DNA of 64,000 nt from Lacrimispora xylanisolvens (GTDB lineage: Bacteria > Bacillota > Clostridia > Lachnospirales > Lachnospiraceae): NCBI RefSeq assembly GCF_002934545.1, contig NZ_PTJA01000001.1:650639-714638 (forward strand). The letters run 5' to 3'. Positions 60,869 through 64,000 of the stretch are shown one piece after another (positions within the stretch are counted from its first letter, which is position 1; the number at the start of each line of letters is the position of its first letter). The translations under genes were made by a program, and so were the position numbers. The notes beneath the pieces were generated by a model. That model did no database searches and had not been told where the DNA came from. It saw only the letters and a program-made list of their open reading frames with translations.

Positions 60869-61906
60869 ATGAAGAAAAATAATACAGAAGAAGATGTCTA
60901 TATACTTGCAATTGAAAGTTCCTGTGACGAGACGGCAGCAGCCGTAGTGAAGAACGGAAGGGAGATCTTGTCCAATGTAATCTCCTCCCAGATCGATCTT
61001 CATACCTTATATGGCGGAGTCGTTCCCGAAATTGCTTCCAGAAAGCATATAGAAAAGATCAACCAGGTCATAGAGTCTGCACTTTTGGAGTCTGGGCTTA
61101 CACTTGAGAATATGGATGCCATTGGAGTCACTTACGGCCCCGGACTTGTGGGAGCACTTTTAGTGGGAGTGGCGGAAGCAAAGGCAATGGCTTATGCGGC
61201 AAACAAGCCATTAGTGGGAGTCCATCATATAGAAGGTCATGTCTCCGCTAATTTTATTGAGCATCCAGACCTGGAACCGCCTTTTATGTGTCTGATTGTA
61301 TCAGGCGGCCATACACATCTGGTGATTGTAAGGGATTACGGAGAGTTTGAAATACTCGGAAGAACCAGAGATGATGCGGCAGGCGAAGCATTTGACAAGG
61401 TGGCCAGAGCTGTGGGGCTTGGGTATCCAGGCGGGCCAAAAGTCGACAAGGCAGCGAAAGAAGGAAATCCACAGGCAATAAAATTCCCGAGAGCAAAAGT
61501 AGACGGAAATAGATACGATTTTAGCTTTAGTGGGTTAAAGTCTGCAGTATTAAATCACATTAATCATGCCAATATGATGGGAGAGGAAATCAATGTGCCC
61601 GATCTACTGGCATCATTCCAGAATGCTGTGGTTGATGTTCTGGTATCTCATACCGTTGATGCTGCAAAAGAATATGGCTTTAAAAAAGTTGCCATAGCAG
61701 GGGGCGTGGCGTCTAACTCTGCCCTTCGAAAAGGCATGAAAGAAGCCTGTGAAAAAAATGGAATTACATTTTACTATCCTTCTCCCATTTATTGTACGGA
61801 TAATGCTGCCATGATTGGAACAGCGGCTTATTATGAATTTATTAACGGAGCCAGGGCTGACTGGGATTTAAATGCAGTTCCCAATCTGAAACTGGGAGAA
61901 AGGTAA
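60869..61906 (+). CDS. tsaD: tRNA t6A transferase TsaD
   Basis: Starts at 60863 and 60869 are both plausible; GAGGG lies seven bases before the latter. The 345-residue ASKHA-fold enzyme has [15 protein letters not shown] near 13-27, [12 protein letters not shown], the iron-binding [12 protein letters not shown] with His120 and His124, and [13 protein letters not shown]. It transfers the threonylcarbamoyl group to A37 of tRNA together with TsaB and TsaE, encoded about 2.5 kb upstream. The split of tsaD from tsaEB by rnz is a mild rearrangement. Confidence 0.95.
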   Translation: MKKNNTEEDVYILAIESSCDETAAAVVKNGREILSNVISSQIDLHTLYGGVVPEIASRKHIEKINQVIESALLESGLTLENMDAIGVTYGPGLVGALLVGVAEAKAMAYAANKPLVGVHHIEGHVSANFIEHPDLEPPFMCLIVSGGHTHLVIVRDYGEFEILGRTRDDAAGEAFDKVARAVGLGYPGGPKVDKAAKEGNPQAIKFPRAKVDGNRYDFSFSGLKSAVLNHINHANMMGEEINVPDLLASFQNAVVDVLVSHTVDAAKEYGFKKVAIAGGVASNSALRKGMKEACEKNGITFYYPSPIYCTDNAAMIGTAAYYEFINGARADWDLNAVPNLKLGER

Positions 61907-61913
61907 CCGGACT

Positions 61914-62621
61914 ATGGAAAGAACAGCAGCAGTCGTCCTGGCAGCAGGAAAAGGCTCCCGCATGGAAAGTACAATCCACAAGCAGTATATGGAGCTGTGC
62001 GGCAGACCCCTTCTTTATCATACCTTAAGAGCCTTTGAAGAAAGCTCTGTAGATGAGGTTGTTCTGGTAACTGGTCCCGGCGAAGTTTCTTTCTGCAGGA
62101 CGGAGATTGTGGACCGTTATGGGTTTCGCAAGATAACAGACGTAACAGAAGGCGGAAAAGAGAGATATCACTCCGTTTATGCCGGACTGAAAGCAGTAAA
62201 GAACTGCGCCTACGTTCTGATTCATGATGGTGCAAGACCCTGTGTTACCAAAGAAATTATTGATACATCAAAAGCTGGGGCAATGAAGTATGGAGCTTGT
62301 GTGATCGGCATGCCTGTTAAGGATACCATTAAGATATCGGATGAAAATGGATATGCGGCATCAACTCCGGATCGTGCAAGCCTCTGGCAGATCCAGACAC
62401 CTCAGGCATTCCGATATGATCTTGTATTTAAGGCATATCAAAGACTGATGGAATCGGAATGTTTTCAAAAAGGGGTTACGGACGATGCCATGGTGGTAGA
62501 ATCCATGACAGAAGAAAAGGTGAAGTTAATAAAGGGTGATTATACCAATATAAAGGTAACTACACCGGAGGATTTAGAGATCGCCAGCGTATTTCTTAAC
62601 AGAATATATGGAAAAAAATAA
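61914..62621 (+). CDS. ispD: 2-C-methyl-D-erythritol 4-phosphate cytidylyltransferase
   Basis: The 235-residue enzyme has the nucleotide-binding motif VVLAAGKGSRM near 6-16 (with HKQYMELCGRPLLYHTL), LIHDGARPCVT near 101-111 and QTPQAFRYDLVFKAY. It joins CTP to methylerythritol phosphate in the non-mevalonate isoprenoid pathway, which supplies undecaprenyl phosphate. It begins seven bases after tsaD. A terminator follows the stop. Confidence 0.93.
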   Translation: MERTAAVVLAAGKGSRMESTIHKQYMELCGRPLLYHTLRAFEESSVDEVVLVTGPGEVSFCRTEIVDRYGFRKITDVTEGGKERYHSVYAGLKAVKNCAYVLIHDGARPCVTKEIIDTSKAGAMKYGACVIGMPVKDTIKISDENGYAASTPDRASLWQIQTPQAFRYDLVFKAYQRLMESECFQKGVTDDAMVVESMTEEKVKLIKGDYTNIKVTTPEDLEIASVFLNRIYGKK

Positions 62622-62659
62622 AAGGAATGCTGTAGGAGCAGCTTCCTTTTTATTTTTTT
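62620..62659. terminator. Bidirectional terminator between ispD and the XRE gene
   Basis: AAGGAATGCTG pairs with CAGCTTCCTT around TAGGAG-like loop bases, followed by TTTTATTTTTTT. It overlaps the last codons of the minus-strand XRE gene. Confidence 0.75.
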
Positions 62660-62976
62660 CCACCTGTTTTTAATAGATCCTTAACGATCAGATGTAGGTG
62701 CTCAAGCTGCTCTCGATTTAAATGCTGTGCATCTTCCATAAGTTCTTTGACTTTGGCAGGACTGGTTACATCGCGGGAAAAGAATTCAGCTGGTTCAATA
62801 TCCAGATACTCACATATATAAAAGAAACCCATCATGGACGGAAGCGCCCGCCCATTTTCTATTTTATGGATATATGTGGGATTCTGTCCGAGAGAAAGAC
62901 TCATATCACGTGCGGACACACCCTTTTGAGCCCTGAGCTCTGAGAGGCGTTTGGAAAAATTGAAGTCTATATACAT
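62650..62976 (-). CDS. XRE-family transcriptional regulator
   Basis: The 108-residue protein has an N-terminal XRE helix-turn-helix (FSKRLSELRAQKGVSARDMSLSLGQNPTYIHKIENG in shorter helices, then LPSMMGFFYICEYLDIEPAEFF) and a C-terminal helical tail (VKELMEDAQHLNREQLEHLHLIVKDLL). AGGAGG precedes the ATG. It is divergent from a small gene at 63194, and three TGCATT motifs lie between the two. Autorepression with control of the divergent gene is the simplest reading. Confidence 0.88.
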   Translation of the reverse strand: MYIDFNFSKRLSELRAQKGVSARDMSLSLGQNPTYIHKIENGRALPSMMGFFYICEYLDIEPAEFFSRDVTSPAKVKELMEDAQHLNREQLEHLHLIVKDLLKTGGKK

Positions 62977-63003
62977 GGGTAACTCCTCCTGATTCCATAG
63001 TAT

Positions 63004-63061
63004 TGCATTAAATGAAATATGTGTAGTAAATAATGCATTCCATCACTTGACATGTTGCATT
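63004..63061. promoter_or_regulatory. Repeated TGCATT motifs between divergent genes
   Basis: TGCATT occurs at 63004-63009, 63034-63039 and 63056-63061, each preceded by T or A and followed by an AT-rich tetrad. The third lies within the promoter spacer of the 63194 gene. These may be the binding sites of the XRE regulator. Confidence 0.45.
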
Positions 63062-63075
63062 CATTACAATATTAT
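63047..63075 (+). promoter_or_regulatory. Promoter of the small gene at 63194
   Basis: TTGACA and TATTAT are separated by 17 bases, with a TGCATT motif inside the spacer. The leader before the gene would be about 110 bases. Confidence 0.65.
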
Positions 63076-63193
63076 TATTTATATAGAGTATTTAATGTAT
63101 GATCAGGCTAAGAAATCCTTTATTAGGATTACATGGCTATTAGATAGTATCAGCTGTTTCGTCAGATGAAAAGTAGGAAAGAAGGTACAATAG

Positions 63194-63460
63194 ATGGAAA
63201 CTGGAAAAACCAGGAATGAAACGGATACAGGCACCAGGGAGGGTTTACTGGAACGAATTGCATCAGAATTAGGCTGCATGTATTTATCGGATCTGCGGGG
63301 AAGCACAGGCAAAGCAAGATTCCGGATCGTCGTTTCTAATATTCCTGCAATTGATTATTCAGTAAAAGTATGGCAGGATGCGCTCTACTATATAACAGGA
63401 ATAGAAGAAAACTTTAGCACTGCTGAGCAGGCAAAGCAACGTCTTTTAGAGCATTTGTAG
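63194..63460 (+). CDS. Hypothetical small protein
   Basis: The 88-residue protein opens with a polar, charged stretch and then a compact region (LLERIASELGCMYLSDLRG, FRIVVSNIPAIDYSVKVWQDALYYITGI). GAAGG lies upstream of the ATG at moderate distance. I do not recognise the family. It lies divergently from an XRE regulator with a near-consensus promoter, so it is probably a real and regulated gene. It stands just upstream of the tRNA and rRNA region. Confidence 0.55.
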   Translation: METGKTRNETDTGTREGLLERIASELGCMYLSDLRGSTGKARFRIVVSNIPAIDYSVKVWQDALYYITGIEENFSTAEQAKQRLLEHL

Positions 63461-63498
63461 ATGGGTTAAAAAATATTTGAAAAATATGTAAAAATATG

Positions 63499-63527
63499 TT
63501 GACAGATGATACAAACAATGATAAACT
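63499..63527 (+). promoter_or_regulatory. Upstream promoter (P1) of the tRNA/rRNA unit
   Basis: TTGACA and TAAACT with a 17-base spacer. It lies about 105 bases before a second promoter, the tandem layout common for stable-RNA operons. Confidence 0.65.
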
Positions 63528-63604
63528 ATCGAAGTTGCCGCTGATGAAGACGGTAATTGATAGAAAAAAGCTCCAAGAGATTTGAAAAAAATAGAAAAAA
63601 GTGC

Positions 63605-63633
63605 TTGACAAAAACACGAACTTCTATTAAAAT
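63605..63633 (+). promoter_or_regulatory. Downstream promoter (P2) of the tRNA/rRNA unit
   Basis: TTGACA and TAAAAT with a 17-base spacer, 15 bases before the first tRNA gene. Confidence 0.75.
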
Positions 63634-63647
63634 GTAAAAGCGCGTTT

Positions 63648-63733
63648 GGAGAGGTATCGAAGTGGTCATAACGAGGCGGTCTTGAAAACCGTTTGTCCGC
63701 AAGGGCGCGTGGGTTCGAATCCCACCCTCTCCG
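63648..63733 (+). tRNA. tRNA-Ser (anticodon TGA)
   Basis: The acceptor stem GGAGAGG pairs with CCTCTCC and is followed by discriminator G. The anticodon loop is CTTGAAA, giving TGA, which reads UCA and other UCN codons. A long variable arm (TTTGTCCGCAAGGGCGCGT region) and the TTCGAAT T-loop are as in class II serine tRNAs. No CCA is encoded. Confidence 0.95.
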
Positions 63734-63775
63734 TTGGCAGGTTTTAAGCCGCTAATAACATAGAATCAGCTAACT

Positions 63776-63864
63776 GCAGAAGTACCCAAGTGGCTGAAGG
63801 GGCTCCCCTGGAAAGGGAGTAGGCCGTTAGTAGCGGCGCGAGGGTTCAAATCCCTCCTTCTGCG
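63776..63864 (+). tRNA. tRNA-Ser (anticodon GGA)
   Basis: The acceptor stem GCAGAAG pairs with CTTCTGC, with discriminator G. The anticodon stem-loop CTCCC-CTGGAAA-GGGAG gives GGA, reading UCC and UCU. A long variable arm (GGCCGTTAGTAGCGGCGC region) and TTCAAAT T-loop confirm the serine type. No CCA is encoded. It follows the first serine tRNA by 42 bases in one transcript. Confidence 0.95.
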
Positions 63865-64000
63865 TCAGCATTGAGAAGAGACAAGCGTTTCTGCGAGATG
63901 CAAACAGCACTTTGAAAACAGAAGATTGAACAGTATGTAAAACCCTGAAAATTCTAATAATAAGCTGTGTTTGAACAGCTTTGAATGAGAAATTCAGAAC
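63865..64000 (+). other. Probable leader of an rRNA operon
   Basis: The stretch contains CACTTTGAAAACAGAAG and later CCTGAAAATTC and GAGAAATTC, which resemble Firmicute sequences that precede 16S or lie in rRNA spacers. With tandem strong promoters and tRNAs upstream, a 16S gene probably begins just past the edge. No mature rRNA sequence is inside the window. Confidence 0.4.

Noticed and set aside
1..64000. CRISPR arrays, transposases or restriction-modification genes
   Set aside because: No regularly spaced direct repeats, insertion-sequence transposase motifs or defence genes were seen anywhere in the window.

Overview
The window looks like chromosome from a low-GC, Gram-positive, spore-forming-type Clostridium, most likely a Lachnospiraceae member near the Lacrimispora (Clostridium saccharolyticum) group. 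The evidence is strong AGGAGG-type ribosome sites, many GTG/TTG starts, the SCIFF peptide with its radical-SAM maturase, a fused SecDF, long-form HPF, GHKL/LytTR two-component systems and choline-binding-type wall repeats. The genus is inferred from gene content, not from a search.

1-14.5 kb is an AT-rich accessory region for the cell surface. A glycosyltransferase gene runs off the left edge on the minus strand. A plus-strand group follows: two very small phage-tail-collar proteins, a leaderless discoidin/cadherin-like protein and a 1472-residue secreted Ig-repeat protein with wall-binding repeats. Next come a 7TM histidine kinase and LytTR regulator with a YiiX-like hydrolase, an HTH protein, two small coiled-coil genes and a second secreted wall-binding-repeat protein on the minus strand.

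14.8-29.3 kb is a surface-polysaccharide locus. It has a sugar-modifying cassette (ThDP enzyme, epimerase, C-methyltransferase, secondary-alcohol-dehydrogenase homologue), three GT2 glycosyltransferases, a polyprenyl-phosphate sugar transferase, an LCP ligase that would attach the glycan to the wall, and an HtrA protease.

29.3-41.8 kb holds a stand-alone ClpX-like ATPase with a divergent signal peptidase II, a CNNM/CorC-type membrane protein, and a 640-bp gap filled by two very large inverted-repeat structures. Then come the SCIFF locus (membrane protein, scfA, scfB), secDF, tgt, yajC, a MarR regulator with its probable operator, an SDR and trxB.

41.8-46.2 kb carries a small coiled-coil gene and an AgrC/AgrA-like LytTR system on the minus strand, divergent from a GH10-CBM9 xylanase. 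Two near-identical activator-like sites precede the coiled-coil gene and the regulator gene.

46.2-64 kb is core genome: hpf, a DnaA-box cluster, secA, prfB with its programmed frameshift, pheB-hom-lysC, tex, the t6A genes tsaE, tsaB and tsaD with rimI, ribonuclease Z, ispD, and an XRE regulator with a divergent small gene. The window ends with two serine tRNAs behind tandem strong promoters and what looks like the leader of an rRNA operon.
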